Assembly: GCA_959347315.1 (NCBI GenBank)
Contig: OY365814.1
Span: 29,255,623-29,319,622, forward strand
Origin: Bimastos eiseni
Taxonomy: Eukaryota; Annelida; Clitellata; Crassiclitellata; Lumbricidae
Length of the DNA stretch: 64,000 nucleotides
Reading direction: 5' to 3'
Each line of letters starts with the position of its first letter. Positions within the stretch are counted from its first letter, which is position 1. Positions 22,165 to 34,984 of this stretch are shown piece after piece. The notes beneath the pieces were generated by a model that did not search any database, was not told the DNA's origin, and worked only from the letters and a program-made list of their open reading frames with translations. A program made the position numbers and the translations under genes.

Positions 22165-22490
22165 TAGATTGCCGAATAAGCGTCCGCTGCTGCAGGTGTG
22201 GAAAGAAAATTTTTAGGTGCTGTGAAAGAAGCCAAGATGAAGTATTTTGGACATGTTATGAAGAAAGAAGAGGGAGGAATGGGGCAAAAGATAATACAAG
22301 GAACAATAGAGGATACTAGAGGAAAGGGAAGACCATGAACAAACTGGCTGGATAAGATCAGAAAATGGTCAGACCTTTCAACAACACAACATATGAGGGC
22401 TACAGAGAGCAGGTAGAACTGTAGAAGGAGTGTGCACGATACGGCCTACCTTCGTACCGAAGATGGCCAAGAAACAGAACGTACTCTTAA
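22165..22490 (+). mobile_element. non-LTR retrotransposon ORF2 C-terminal relic
   Basis: The plus strand reads VKEAKMKYFGHVMKKEEGGM, then GTIEDTRGKGRP, TNWLDKIRKW, QHMRATESR and VHDTAYLRTEDG. This matches the typical end of endonuclease/reverse-transcriptase ORFs (YFGHVMR, G-R-GRP, MRATEDR). In-frame stops at 22336-22338 and 22413-22415 show it is dead. The sequence after it contains TTCTACAGCGCC, an L2-tail-like word. Confidence 0.75.
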
Positions 22491-22499
22491 TCTCAACAT

Positions 22500-23900
22500 T
22501 TCTACAGCGCCAACAAACAGAACAGCTCTAAGCCTGCGTAGCTAGACTCCACTGCCCGTGAGTGCGCGCACAAGCGCACAGCTCTGAGGGATTTTTTTTA
22601 TCTCGATTAGCGGAAAAGTGACAAAAATCAAGTTTTAACTGCACGAATTGATCGCTAAAAGTACACTCGTTGCAGTTTTTAAAATGTGAACAATATAGGC
22701 CTATAGCCTACTTTCATGGGTGATTAATGCAACCCTTCGAAATCGACACCGTCCTGGAAAATCGACCCTATTCGTAGAAAAATTGGCAATTGACGATCTT
22801 CGTAGGCTACATTAAGTTCTTACACTAAGCCTAGCCTGACTATGTAGATTTACGCCTGCCTGCCAAGTGGGCTAGCGCTAGTCGGGTTTTAGAGGACTTA
22901 CGCGTCTCCAAGAATCCCCATACACGCCGATTTAGTTCTCTAGTCGGGTTTACAGCGAAAACTGGTCCGGACTAGGACTTAGGTCTGTTTTCAAAGGCTT
23001 CATACACATGGGCCCAGGATAGCAAGAAGACGGCGGCCGCGGGTTTCAACAACCCTTTTACTGAGTGTTCCAGGTGTTCACCGAGCGAACGGCAAAGGTT
23101 TCAAGTGAATAGCTGTAAACGTGTGCAAATGCATAAACAGACAAGCACACACACATAATCTAGATATACATGTATGGAAATAAATCTGTTTAATAAACAG
23201 TGTTCATAATACATTGTGTATAGACACCGATGCTTACGCATACGCAACTAGCCATAATCGCGCGAGCCATTGATCCTGGGTTTTCCCACGCCATCCAAGT
23301 CTCTGACTAGCAAGTCTGCGACCAACGGATCGTTCATACACGCCATTTTCCCGTAGTCTTAAAAATCAGACTACGAAGTCCGTCTTTGGGCCCAAAGCTG
23401 GACTAGCGTTACGACCGTTTTAAAATCTGCTATACACGTGGGCCCGCAGATTGGACGTGACCCATATGTTCTTTATCCTTGTTTGCCCAAGTAAAGTCGT
23501 CATGCTTGTGGATTTTCAATAGAAACCGCTCATTGGATTGAATCGTGGCAGAGTTTAACGACTGCTCTTGACAACACTGGGCGTTGCCGTCGACAGATAT
23601 TTGTTTAGGATAATTATTACGGCACTTACAGCTATAGTCATTGTCTTATAAGTAAAAATTTTCCGTACTAGACGTATAACTGTGTTTATTTTAGCGCAGC
23701 GGTGCTGTGATGGGACGTAGGCCTAAGCTAACGTGTTCGGCCTGTGATGCGTCAGAGGAATATTATAATCAGGGTTGACGAGAATTTGCCAATCTAGTTC
23801 TGGATTTTGTCAATCCGAGTACACGATTTCCAAAAGTTATAACCTGTGAATCAAATAAATGTAAACGTACGTTTTCTTACAGCGATCGTGGTAATTTTCC
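22500..23900. other. upstream region of the first arrestin gene, with a possible decayed transposon
   Basis: Between about 22870 and 23450 several words recur in pairs (CATACACGCC, ACTAGCG, CACGTGGGCCC or CACATGGGCCC). This suggests a degraded DNA transposon, but no clean terminal repeats could be defined. The region from about 23480 is probably the arrestin promoter. Confidence 0.3.
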
Positions 23901-23940
23901 TGATTAATATTATTGATCTTTCGTCTCCGACAGGTTACCT

Positions 23941-23972
23941 ATTTAAGTGAGTAGAATTAGACTAGATTGAAG
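23941..23972 (+). other. possible 5' UTR exon end of arrestin gene 1
   Basis: AGATTGAAG|GTGAGTG at 23972/23973 is a strong splice donor, and the first coding exon at 24727 has an acceptor before its ATG. A non-coding first exon ending here is therefore plausible. There is no direct evidence of transcription. Confidence 0.3.
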
Positions 23973-24074
23973 GTGAGTGCCTGTTGGTTAAGTACTAAAC
24001 ATTATAGATTTTATGTAAATGGACTAAATTGTTGTGAATAGATTTCTAAGTCTAATATGAAAGGCTGTTGTTAT

Positions 24075-24690
24075 TACTATTTTTTTTGTATGGTTAGTAT
24101 TATTATTGTTATTATTATTATTATTACTTCTTTTGTGCCTAGAGGTACTTCATTCCCCAGATACTTAGAGGTTATTATATGATTAGAAATAATCAGAGGG
24201 GTCAGGCCTCGTCATCAGGGCTTTAAGAACAAGCACCTTAAATGTGACTAGATTGTATCGCTGAATGGGAATGGACGAACAGACCTTATTCACCTGCAAT
24301 CTAATCTACCAATTCAAACAGGTAGGCATTATTACTGTTTTTAGTACAGTTATTATTATTATTGTTTTTATTATTATTTCTGTTTTTGTTATTATTAACA
24401 ATATTATTTTTATGAAATTCTTGTTATGATTATTGTTCGTCTTATTATTATTTTTTACTATTATTATTTATTTTTTTGGGCCTGAGGTATTAACAATCCC
24501 TCAGGCGATCCAAACCCTATCCAGAGACGTGATGATTTTCTGGAACGACAACTCACTCGGCAGTGCATGGTAGGGCAAATGTGCCTCTGAAGGCAACCAT
24601 ATTAAAGCGTTGGATTACGGTAGATATTATTATTATTATTATTTTTTTTATTGTTATTATTGTTGTTATTATTGTCATTATCAAGTTGCT
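24075..24690. repeat. ATT-rich microsatellite blocks
   Basis: Three interrupted (ATT)n blocks (about 24085-24128, 24340-24475 and 24620-24682) lie in the presumed first intron of arrestin gene 1. A hairpin of CCTGAGG and CCTCAGG sits at about 24481-24505. Confidence 0.7.
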
Positions 24691-24738
24691 ATTATATGTT
24701 TATTTCTGTGCTTCTGATGGTTTCAGACATTCAACATT

Positions 24739-27700
24739 ATGAGTAAATCTCAAGTAATAGCAATTATTTTTGATGGCAACTCTGAGAATATATTCTCTGC
24801 CGGACAACTTGTCACTGGCCATGTGCATGTACAAACGTCTGAACGAATTAAAATAAGAGGTATGTTTGTTTGATCTGTCCCATGACAGTTTTTTGCTTGA
24901 TGACTAGATGATTAAAAAATATTTTTATGTTGTCATATCACTGTCAAAAGTGCTTATTGAAACTCTTGAAATCATCTGTGCCCTAGACAGCTAAGCTAGC
25001 CCTGCTCAAGACATTTAGGGGCCCTAGGCAAGGCTACATTTTGGCTGCACTCTGACACAACAATATACCAGCAATTTAAATGAGGTAATTATAGCTCTTG
25101 TTTATTTTGGGTTGTTTTATTTGTAGTTCCAATTAAGTATAAATATAATATATGAATTAATTACCGCAGTCGAAGGATATGTGACCAGTTCTACATAGTT
25201 TGCGAAGAAAAACGATTGGTGGAAAAAATATGATGTTTTGTTTGGAGCAGATTTTGATCTGCTAAAATGTTTTCCAAAATTTGTGATGGGGTTTGAATTC
25301 CAATGGTTGGATTATAAAGATTCCAATTGCATAATTATTTTTCCCCATTTTCCTTTACTGACAAAATAAAAGTTAAAAATATTACATTTATAGAACATTG
25401 ATAAAGACCAGATAATTATTAATGCTAATTAAAATTGGTGTGATTGCTTAATGCGTATATGGGAGTTGACAGTATGCATTACAGCTTTTACTTCCAAGGC
25501 AAAAAATCATAATCAATTTACAATTATACAAGTTTTTCTAATAATTGTAAATAATGTCGAGACATTTCTGTGCCTATGACTAACGACTGGCGCTTTAGAA
25601 ATGTTTTATTGCATTTGAAATTGTTAAATTAATTGACAATCAGGCATTGGCATTATTTTGAGGATTTTAAGTATGTAATAACTTGCAGGCATTCGACTTG
25701 AAGTGACTGGAAAGGCGGATACGTCATGGACGCAGGGTACGGGTGATGATAAAACTACTTACAGCGGAAACGAAGAATACATGAACTTGGAAGTATATTT
25801 TATTGGTTCACGTAAGTTTATTCAGTTTGTTTGACTATCATAGACCGGGAACTGAGGGCATGCCCTCAGTTCCCAAAACTTATTCCTAAGTTCCCAAACT
25901 TATTTGGCTAGTGTCCATTGTATCTTTTGCATTGATTTCGAACATGTCTGTTAGATTGTTTTGGTTCTTAATAATATTAAGTGCAGGATAAGTACCTGGA
26001 TACAAAAAATGTACACATAATCGTAGTTACAGACATGTATATTGCTGATTGTGAATTTGAGAGGTCATAAAATAATCGCTAAACCGGATGTTCGAAACAC
26101 GTCACACTTGGTGTAATGCAACTGCTAAAATGACTCCCTCTAACATTTCTATTAACTAAATAGAATTTGCCACTGAATTTTAAACTTTTAGAATGCTTTC
26201 TCAAGGAATTGGCAAGTTAACTAATAATATGTCTAATTTCTCATGATAAATGTAGTCAATTGATCAGTTATTAAAATTTTTTATAAGGATTTAAGGAAAA
26301 TAAAATTCCTACTTTTAGTTCAAGTCGAGCAGATGAATAAATGTAACGTTTACATGAACAAATCCAAGATAATGTTTTTTGTCATTGGCTTGTAGGAAGT
26401 CGTGACAGTGAGATTTATCTCGAGCCATCTGTTTATAAATACCCATTCAGCTTCATTCTTCCTCCTGAGTTACCTCAGTCCTTCGACACCATCTGTGGTC
26501 ACATTCGATATCAGGCCAAGGCCGTAATCGATCGTCCAAAGAGAACTGACGATAAAGCAGAAGTTCTATTTACAGTTATTCGTCTGCTTGACTTGAATCG
26601 TGAACCACCACAGCTCAGAGTAGGAATTTAATTTTCTTAAATTTGTCATGTCAAATAAATTAATTGTAATTTCTTTATCTTTATTGCATTTCCATAGAAG
26701 TGTTAATATGCATCTAACACTTTAATTATGAGCCAATGCAGCCTGGTGTTAATGTGTTAAACTACTATCAATCAATCAATCATTCAAATTTAATATAATG
26801 CCTCTTCAAGAAATCTACTCAGAGGTGCTCCTGGTCCAACCTCAGCCAAATAAGACAGATTTCAGAGTGAAATAATAATGGGGAAGAGAGTTCCTAGGCT
26901 ATAGCCGAAGATTCCGTACAAATCACCACCCTTTTATTTGGAGAGACTTATGACTGAAAATTCCTTCTGGGAAGTTATTATTTTATCTAACATTCCAATT
27001 TCTGTGTGATTGCATGCATTTAGAAGTTTTTAAAAATCAAGGTGGGAGACACCCAATGCTAGGTGTAAGAAATATGGGGGACAAACGTACAACTTGTCCC
27101 CCTCTGTAAAAGTTAGGGGGATTTGACCCCTCGACCCCTCCCTGGGATTGCCGCCCCTGAATAGAATAGAATAGAGTATCAGTAGGCTTTTTATTTAGAA
27201 ATAGCTTTTTGAATACAATTTTCTACTTTTGCTATGTTTCCACTTCTAGCATTATTATTGATTTTTTTAATTTTTTTACATTTCTTGATTGTATGACTAT
27301 AGGCAGCTCACAATCTTAACATAGATTAATATTTCGTTTTGATTTATGTGTAGTCAGTAACTGTTGAAATGTAGGTTTTTTTAAAGGCAATTTTAGAACA
27401 AGGACAACCGGGGGTTTTCTTTTTCAGTCCATTTTCGTGATGTTGAATATTCGGTCTGAAAAAATTCCGTCTATTTATCTCTCGAGTATAAGTCAGAGAC
27501 CTATTTTGTCGTTTTGAAATAGTATTACATTTCTCATCTTATAGTCAAGTATATACAGCATGTCATCATGGATGTGACTGTTTTCATTCCATGGATGCCC
27601 TTCCATATTCTTTTATTTTTTATAGACTTGTAGGCTCTTACTTCACACTTGATGCTGGGTGCATGACTTTTAAGCAGCATCAATTTTAAGTACAGACTTG

Positions 27701-30700
27701 ATGGCAAAGTTTCTATACAAAGTTATGTTAAGATTGTGAGTAAGATTTTATAAGGACATTCACCTTTGCAGGAGCCACAGGTGATTCAGAGCGGGAAGCC
27801 ACCCAGCGGTTGTTGTTGCATTGATGGCTTTGCTGAAATCAATGCAACTATTAACCGAGGATGCTTTGTACCAGGAGAAACAATATGTATTGACGGAGAG
27901 ATTGCAAATCGCACCAACTCTGACGTTCAGTATTCAACCATCACTCTTGTTCAGGTCTGATTAATTCCTATGTACATTAAATACGAATTAAAACTGCTTT
28001 TTGTCATCTTAGACTCTGTCAGATATCCAATAGATGATTTTGCTTGTTCACTCTGAGCTGTTATAAATATTTATTCTTGATTTGAACTGTTGAACTGGTG
28101 AGAGACCTGAAGATCATTCATATGAAGATATATTTCCGTATGGAAGTAATAGCATTGACATTTTTACATGTAGTCCTATGTGCACAAAATTTACAATAAT
28201 GTTTATCGAGAAAGAAGTAGCCATGGATGCGAGAACGTCAGTTACTGTTAATTATACTGTATGATTGGAAAAGGATTTTGGTAAATGGATGATGTAGGTG
28301 AACAAGGGGTTAAGTGTAACTTTGCTTATGTTGTAGGATATAGAATACTGGGCCACATACAAAAATGTCAAATCTTCTGTCTCAATACATTTAGCGAAAA
28401 TCCTCGCAAAATTTGACCGACCTTCTATACGGAGTGGCCATACGGACAGTTGGAACAACATTTCGTTTGTAGTTCCTCAGGTTTATTCATCAAGACTTGA
28501 TGGATGTTGTATCATAAACATTAGATACTATATTGAGGTAGGAGTTCATGTGTTCAACACATAGCTTTATTACAAATCAGAATTTCATATTGTTTCTAGT
28601 GTTCTGCTTTTGCCTCTCTTATGGCTTCTATTGATTGTGGTGTTGTTTAGATGTGGATTCAAGTACAGCTTTAGAATGGAACTCTGTTATAAACTTTTAA
28701 TAGTATAGTTTTAGAGCAATACTGATGTGTGATGTTTCTGTGGCCGAATATACTGCCGCAGAAGATTGATCCAATTCAGATAGCTGTCATGCTACACTCA
28801 GGAGACTTACATAGTGCCCCTCTTAACATTGACATTGTAACGAGGTCCTTTATTTTTTATGAATGTTGATGTGTGGAGTATATTTTTGTGTGTGCGTGCG
28901 TGTGTATGTATGTATGTATGTATGTATGTATGTATGTACCTGTGAAATACTTAAATAATACTTAGAAAATGTTATGTGATTGAGTATATTTAATGTAATT
29001 ATTTACGTGTATTATTTTATCAAAGCCTTTAAAAATTGCAAATACAAAGAATTTAATAAAGCTTTATTCCATTTGAAGGATCTCCTCAACAGAGTACTTT
29101 ACCTACTTCTCTATCAATTAAGATGGCTTTCTGATTATTCTATAGGTAGATTTATGTCCGGGAAGGTTGCAGAGTATGGTACCCTAGAAGTTGCCAGGAC
29201 TCCCTTCCATCCACAGTAAGATGGTGGCCATTTCCGTGGTCAATGTATAGGAACCAGAATATTGAATATGGTTGTGCTTTATGATGATGTCAATTTCCAG
29301 ATTCGACTTCATTATGATTGACTGATTAAAAGTAATTTTGTTAATTTTTTTAGGTTTCTGCCACTTTTAATGGGTGCTGCAGCAAAAGTTGTGCTACCAG
29401 TGAAATTGTGATTGGAAATATTCCTCTACAGAATGACTTTCAATGGTCTGTTGTAACATCTCAACCTATGGGGTTTTCCAGGCCATATAACACGTCCGTT
29501 GATCATATGCCACCAACAAATGCAACTACTTTAGGTACGAATGTCAAGAATTGTTTGTGATTTCCACTAGTCACTGGTTGCTGATGTAAAACTGTACTCT
29601 TAACTGTTAATCTTTGGGAAGGATGTTGCGTTGAAAGAATGGATGATACCAAAGCTTAAAGAGTGGTTGTACTGAAAATGTGAAAATGGTCATCTGAACT
29701 GGTAATTTTGGTGTTCCCTTTCAAATTGTATCTTTTCAATCTGTTAGACAGGCTCTTTATATCCAGCTTCGTTCGTGAGTTGTACATATGGTGCAATGGT
29801 TAACTGTTGGCATATACTGGAGTGTCAATGGAGAGATCAGATGTTGAAATGCTTCCCTGGGTATAATTTTTTTTTGTGAATTATGTTCCACCTGCACCCC
29901 TTGCCAGCTGAGCTATGACGAGTGCACTGGCCGCACTCTGTCGTTGGCGTTGCGGTTATCACCAAGGGTCCACTCAGACTCCTCTTATACTCACCTTAAA
30001 ATTGTTCTTTTTAACCGTGCTGGGGTCGGGAGCGCTCCTGAGGAATAGCCTTGAAAGGGTGCTATATAAATCATCGTAATGAATGAATGAATGTCAGTCA
30101 GATGATTAGTTGGCCACCCGCCCCCATATGCCAAGGCTAAGAAAATGAAGTCACTAGCACTGCATACCCTGAGCTGCCTCATGGCGAGTTTATGGGACTG
30201 CTCTTCTATGAGCATTGTGCGTAGGCTGATTCTAATTTTCGAAAGTTGACGATACGGTCACAGAAATGTTGATCTGAGGCACTATTAGTCAGTTGCCAGT
30301 TGAATGAGCGGCTAGATGATTGCCTTTGTGGAGGGCATTCGAGAAATAGAAGCTTTGAGTCATTTCTTAAAGGAAGATAAAGAATTCAAACATGAGAGAA
30401 ACATTGGCAATCCTTTGGGACAAGAGCATTGGAATGCACGAGAATGAATGACAATTTTGTGAAGGACGTCAGTAGTTATTGTAATTGTACTTGTTTTTAT
30501 AGCAATTCTATAGCATATTAAGTACTAAATTACTTCTATGATGCTTTTCGCTCTCAACCATTCCTGAAGATCACATTGTGTGGGGATGAACTTGAGCTAA
30601 TTATAGTATTTGGCTATAGTGTTGAAATTCTTGGTATTTTTTCTTTCAGGTTATGATGTTGCTGGGGCCAAAGCCTGGAGCCATGACAACAAACATTTAC

Positions 30701-30720
30701 CACAACTTCACTCGTCATAA
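24739..30720 (+). CDS. alpha-arrestin (arrestin domain-containing protein), gene 1
   Basis: Seven coding exons (24739-24859, 25689-25811, 26396-26619, 27772-27954, 28337-28537, 29354-29534, 30650-30720) encode 367 residues; intron phases are 1,1,0,0,0,1. Family members are cytosolic adaptors that steer membrane cargo and often recruit NEDD4-type ubiquitin ligases. The Arrestin_N half begins VIAIIFDGNSENIFSAGQLV. The Arrestin_C half begins near residue 165 with GCCCIDGFAEINATINRGCF, VPGETICIDGEI, and ends at IVIGNIPL. It corresponds to the ARRDC2/3/4/TXNIP group, which has a similar CCxxC region. The C-terminal tail of about 60 residues has no PPxY motif, unlike genes 2 and 3, so direct WW-domain binding is not predicted. 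An acceptor precedes the start ATG by 12 bases. It is diverged from the array genes and stands apart from them. Confidence 0.93.
29775..30200 (+). mobile_element. SINE family 2 copy with L2-like tail, in arrestin gene 1 intron 6
   Basis: A weak tRNA-like head (GTGCAATGGTTAACTGTTGG) is followed by CACCTGCACCCCTTGCC, an L2-type tail (AAAGGGTGCTATATAAATC) with an AATG-rich end, and GGCCACCCGCCCCCATATGC. The block order parallels 15955-16205. It is probably a composite of two insertions. Confidence 0.45.
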
Positions 30721-30871
30721 ACTCGAATTCTTCATGTCTTGACAGGAGGTCAAAAACTGGAACTTTGGTGGCAGTTATTAATCAGATGTTCACACTTTCT
30801 AAACTTGAATTCTTAATATCATCATCATAATTTTCTCCTGACATAAATAATAGCACTGGTGATTACTGCAA

Positions 30872-31319
30872 GGGCCCATCCACATATTACGTATGCAAGG
30901 AGGGGGTTTCGAATTTCGACGATTTTGTGTACGGTGGAGGGGAGGTGTAGCGAAAAATGGAAAATGGGTACATACGCAGATATAACTGTCTAATTATGAC
31001 GTCCACAATATGTAGTATTAAAATTAGAACTGAAAACCCAATCACGGACTATACTCCTGCTTAATTAATTGTATGTAGCATTCAAAAAATTTGAAACTTA
31101 AGTGTTCTTAGTATATTATTTCTTCATAGCAGTTAACCAATTTAAGCTGTGAAATATGATGCTTCAGTAAAATCAATGTTTTTAGCTATTTAACCTTAGG
31201 GTGGTTGTCAGAGTTCAGATGTACGTATGCATGGGAAGGGTCCACAAAATATATGCGATAAAACAGGGAAGGGGTCCGAAAATACGATTTTTTGCATACA
31301 TGATATTTGGATGTGCTCC
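30872..31319. mobile_element. MITE-like element with ATTACGTATGCAA ends
   Basis: GGGCCCATCCACATATTACG on the left and its imperfect inverse on the right (about 20 of 27 bases match) bound 448 bases with no coding capacity. It overlaps the presumed 3' UTR or flank of arrestin gene 1. No clear target duplication was found. Confidence 0.45.
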
Positions 31320-31943
31320 AATGACTGTATCTGCTTTGTTTTGTGTATCTAGTTGGTTCTATCGAAATCCGTTGTGTCAAATATTGGTCAAGTAATAACA
31401 TAAATATATGATGTACTGCGTGATATTTTTAAAACTCATTCAGGGTATCTTTTTAGGCCCTATACCTTCTTCAGAATACAGGCTGTCAGCTTATGAAGTA
31501 ATTATCAATTTATCTCTCAGTTTATGGTGTTAAGCTATATTGTTGACTGTTAAAGCTATTTTATTATTCAAAACTTCTTGAGACATTGTTTGAGTTGATG
31601 TTTATTTCAAGTGTACTTGCAATGATTATTATGCATGGCTTTGTGAGATTCTTAATGGATTTCAGAATTTTAAGCATTTGTAGCTTTATCTCGTTTTTAT
31701 CTGCACATATTTTTCAAGTGATACAAGGATATTGATTTTTAACTTTGGCAAGAAATTAAGACTGTACTGTTATACTTATGATCGTCATAGATTTTATGCT
31801 GAAATGGTTATAATATGAATTTAGGCAGGGAAACAATTTGACAATGTTGCCTTGCATTCTCAGAGCTTTGATGAACAATTTGCTTTGGTGAAAGCCCTGA
31901 TAATTCTGAAAAACAGAGTAAGAAATTATTCATAGTCTTTTTA

Positions 31944-32327
31944 TATTTAAATATTTTATAAATATGTTATTAAAAAATATATTTTTATATTCGTGGTTGA
32001 ATATCTGAAGGCAGGTAAATCATGTTATATGTTTAACACTTTTAACAACGAACTGCATTTATTCTCAGTCGCTTTTTTGCACTCTGATGGTTGAAGATCT
32101 AACATTGGAATGGTTTCTTACTTGCTTATATTGCTTATTTAAATATTTTATAAATATGTTATTAAAAAATATATTTTTATATTCGTGGTTGAATATCTGA
32201 AGGCAGGTAAATCATGTTATATGTTTAACACTTTTAACAACGAACTGCATTTATTCTCAGTCGCTTTTTTGCACTCTGATGGTTGAAGATCTAACATTGG
32301 AATGGTTTCTTACTTGCTTATATTGCT
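31944..32327 (+). repeat. perfect 192-bp tandem duplication
   Basis: 31944-32135 is repeated directly at 32136-32327 with no difference that I could see by eye. It lies downstream of arrestin gene 1. It is either a very recent duplication or an assembly artefact. Confidence 0.85.
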
Positions 32328-32700
32328 TAATATTGTATTTATTACTTTATGTAGCGCCGCTCACAACAGTGGCAATTCAGTGCGAACTCCCAGTTAATAG
32401 AAAGGTTTGGAGGAGGGAAATGATGTAAGAAGAGACCAAGTAAGAATGATAAAAAGAAGAGACTGGAGAAGGTCATTGCATAGGTAGGGATCAAATGGTG
32501 GCGAAGGATCTAGCTTTGGGCAGTAGTGGTTATAACTCGCAGAGCAAAGAAAATATGCCAGTTCAAGGAGTGGTTGATGAGAAGCTTCAGAAAGAGTGGA
32601 GCGAATGTGATCCGTGAGATATTTCCGAGCAGTTTCGACTTGATACCAGAAGAAGAAGAACTTTGAACTGTATATATTTGAAACTCTGGATGTGTATGAT
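32328..32700 (-). mobile_element. possible L2-tailed retroelement fragment
   Basis: In reverse, GGCGCTACATAAAGTAATAAATAC is an L2-like 3' end, similar in form to the insertion at 46025-46619. The body upstream of it is not recognisable. Confidence 0.3.
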
Positions 32701-33008
32701 AATCATGCATGTATGTTTAAATGTTGTGACTTTTGATTAGTTGCTTGTATACGCGCTCACTGTTTATCTGAATCCATTTACATACAAAATTTGATATATA
32801 AAACAATCATTGATTTGAATGAGTTCCGTATGTTTTATATGATATTTAAGTCATGATACCTTTTGAATTTGCGTGCTTGTCTTTTTTTAAAGTGGGATTG
32901 TTCAGTTACGGATCCTGCATAAGGTTATGAGGGGTGCAATTGGTCGACTCGTTCTATATCAGAGAAACCCTAGTGGGGTCCATGGGAAGTCGATCTGTAG
33001 AGGAGCAA

Positions 33009-33103
33009 GGGGTCGTCCATAAAGGACGTCCGCAAGAAACCTACTTTTTAGCCACTTTGTCCGCATTCCATGACTCCCCTTTGCGGAAGTCCGCATCACG
33101 GAT
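33009..33103. mobile_element. short MITE-like element, GGACGTCCGCAA ends
   Basis: GGACGTCCGCAA near the left end is matched by the inverse GGACTTCCGCAA near the right end, inside about 95 bases. Probably a short non-autonomous DNA transposon. Confidence 0.35.
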
Positions 33104-33298
33104 CTATCAGTCACCATTGCAACTGTTGATAATAATTCTACTGCATCGCTTTTTAATAGACATTTATTGAATAAGAATGAGATTGAATAAAAGCTATGTG
33201 TAGATAACTTAGAGTTAATAAACGCTTATTGTGCATGTCAGCCTAAGCTTCGTATACCATTCTCTCAAACGTTAAGTACAATCTAAAGCTACTAATAA

Positions 33299-33426
33299 GG
33301 GGTCATTGGATAATTACGTAACACTGAATATGGCCGTTTTTCAACCACCCACGCACCCTGTAGCGCATCGCAGCGTTTCCATAGATCCCCACCCACTCCT
33401 CTGAGCGTTACGTATTTATTTAGAAC
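33299..33426. mobile_element. short MITE-like element, TACGTAAC ends
   Basis: GGATAATTACGTAAC on the left and the inverse of GTTACGTATTTATT on the right form short terminal inverted repeats around about 130 bases. Confidence 0.35.
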
Positions 33427-34439
33427 AAAACTGCAGTTTTACCTGGGCCTAAATAGTCACATTTCTCCAAATTTAACCTCCGGCAATGGTAAATAATATT
33501 TAATATTATGCGTGAACTTCGATTTCACCGCCGTGTGTAGGCTACGGGGCTAAACACCAGTTTAATGTAGGCCTACATTTATATGCGTGGCCTACTTGCC
33601 TTACAGCCTAGCTTCGCTTGGAACTGAATTTTGAACTATACGATTGTGTCTTTCTAACTAACGCAGGTATCACCACATTCACCAGACCTCCTTGGGATGC
33701 GGGTCCGCCATTTCGCGTGGCAGCTCCGTTCGTTTCTGGTGCTCCTAACTAGTACCTACCGCATTTGCATGTTAGTAGTCACGAGGTGTTTAACTAATAC
33801 GCCTTCAGATGATGCGATTGAAAATGGTGGTTGTTTTAATATCGAATCTAAAATTGTTCAAATTTCGGAAGTTAAATGTAGACGATTTGTCGTGTCATTG
33901 CTCTGACTCGATTTAGCTTGAATTTTTTGATTTACTTTGACTTGAAGCCATCAGCAATCGTAATGTTGATGCATAGCAAACGGACTTGATTTGCATATTG
34001 AATTTCCCCACGCTTTACTATGACGTTTTAAATTAACCCCGCCTTTCTGAAAATGTTCAGGTGAGCTGAGAATTCCTCTAGCCACCGAATGTTTTTGCAC
34101 ACGAAGTCTTAACTAACGTTTAGAACATTGCCTTTACCACATAAAAATACAAGCAGCACGAAAAAACTGTGAAATTCGCGGCAAAACGTTAACAATTGCG
34201 GTAGTAGCCAAACTTCGCGAATTTTGCGAACCTCGCGATGACCGCGAAAAATTATTATCCATTTTTCTCTTCTATGTTAGCTCTCCATTTGACTATGTCG
34301 ACCACTGCATCCAGCGCCTCTCTGCTTCCTTTCAGCCTAGAGATTCATTTAGGACGAATAGGGAGGGGATCAATTGACGTGGGATCATTTGACGGTGGAT
34401 CAATTGATGCGATACCTTACTAAGCATATGCTGTAGTTG
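33427..34439. other. no gene seen
   Basis: Open frames here are short and without family resemblance. One TAGGCCTA palindrome is present near 33565. Confidence 0.5.
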
Positions 34440-34454
34440 TTATAGTGGCAACAG

Positions 34455-34850
34455 CAACAGTGGCATCAGCCGTGATGGAAGTGGTGGCGGCGGAAGCACT
34501 AGGGGAAGGAAGAAGAGGAGGAGAAAGATGAGGCAGAGTATTGGCAGTAGAAGAAGCAGGAGCGTGGGGAGAAGTAGGAGTGGGACGAAGAGCAGTACGG
34601 AAGCAGGAGTAGGTAGGGAAGAACCTAAAGAGGAGGAGGAGGAAGAAGTAAAGGAGAACATGTAGAAGAGGAAGACGGAACTTGAGAAGGAGTTGAAGAG
34701 GAGTAAGAAGAGAACGAGAAAGAGTAAGAGGAGGAGGAGGAGGAGGAGGAGGAGGCAGATGAGGGACAACTGAAGGGCAGATGCAGAAGGAAACGCAGGA
34801 GGATGAAGTTGAAGAGGAGGATCAAAATAAAGATGTGGACGAAATGTGGT
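34455..34850 (+). repeat. polypurine tract
   Basis: For about 400 bases the plus strand is mostly A and G, with GGA, GAAGAA and a pure GGAGGAGG run at about 34728-34753. The hydrophobic Leu/Ser-rich frames on the other strand are artefacts of this composition. Confidence 0.8.
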
Positions 34851-34984
34851 AGAGTTTTTTCAGTAGAAGAAGCAGGAGCGTCATAATGCATATTTCACAG
34901 TCAATAGCCGGTCTGATTACGTACACCAGTGTCTCTAGATGTTAGTTAGACATACCTATTGACCTTCGTGTAGGGTCTACACGT

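Noticed and set aside
34440..34891. Leu/Ser-rich minus-strand frames that look like membrane proteins
   Set aside because: They are the complement of a polypurine tract; composition explains them.
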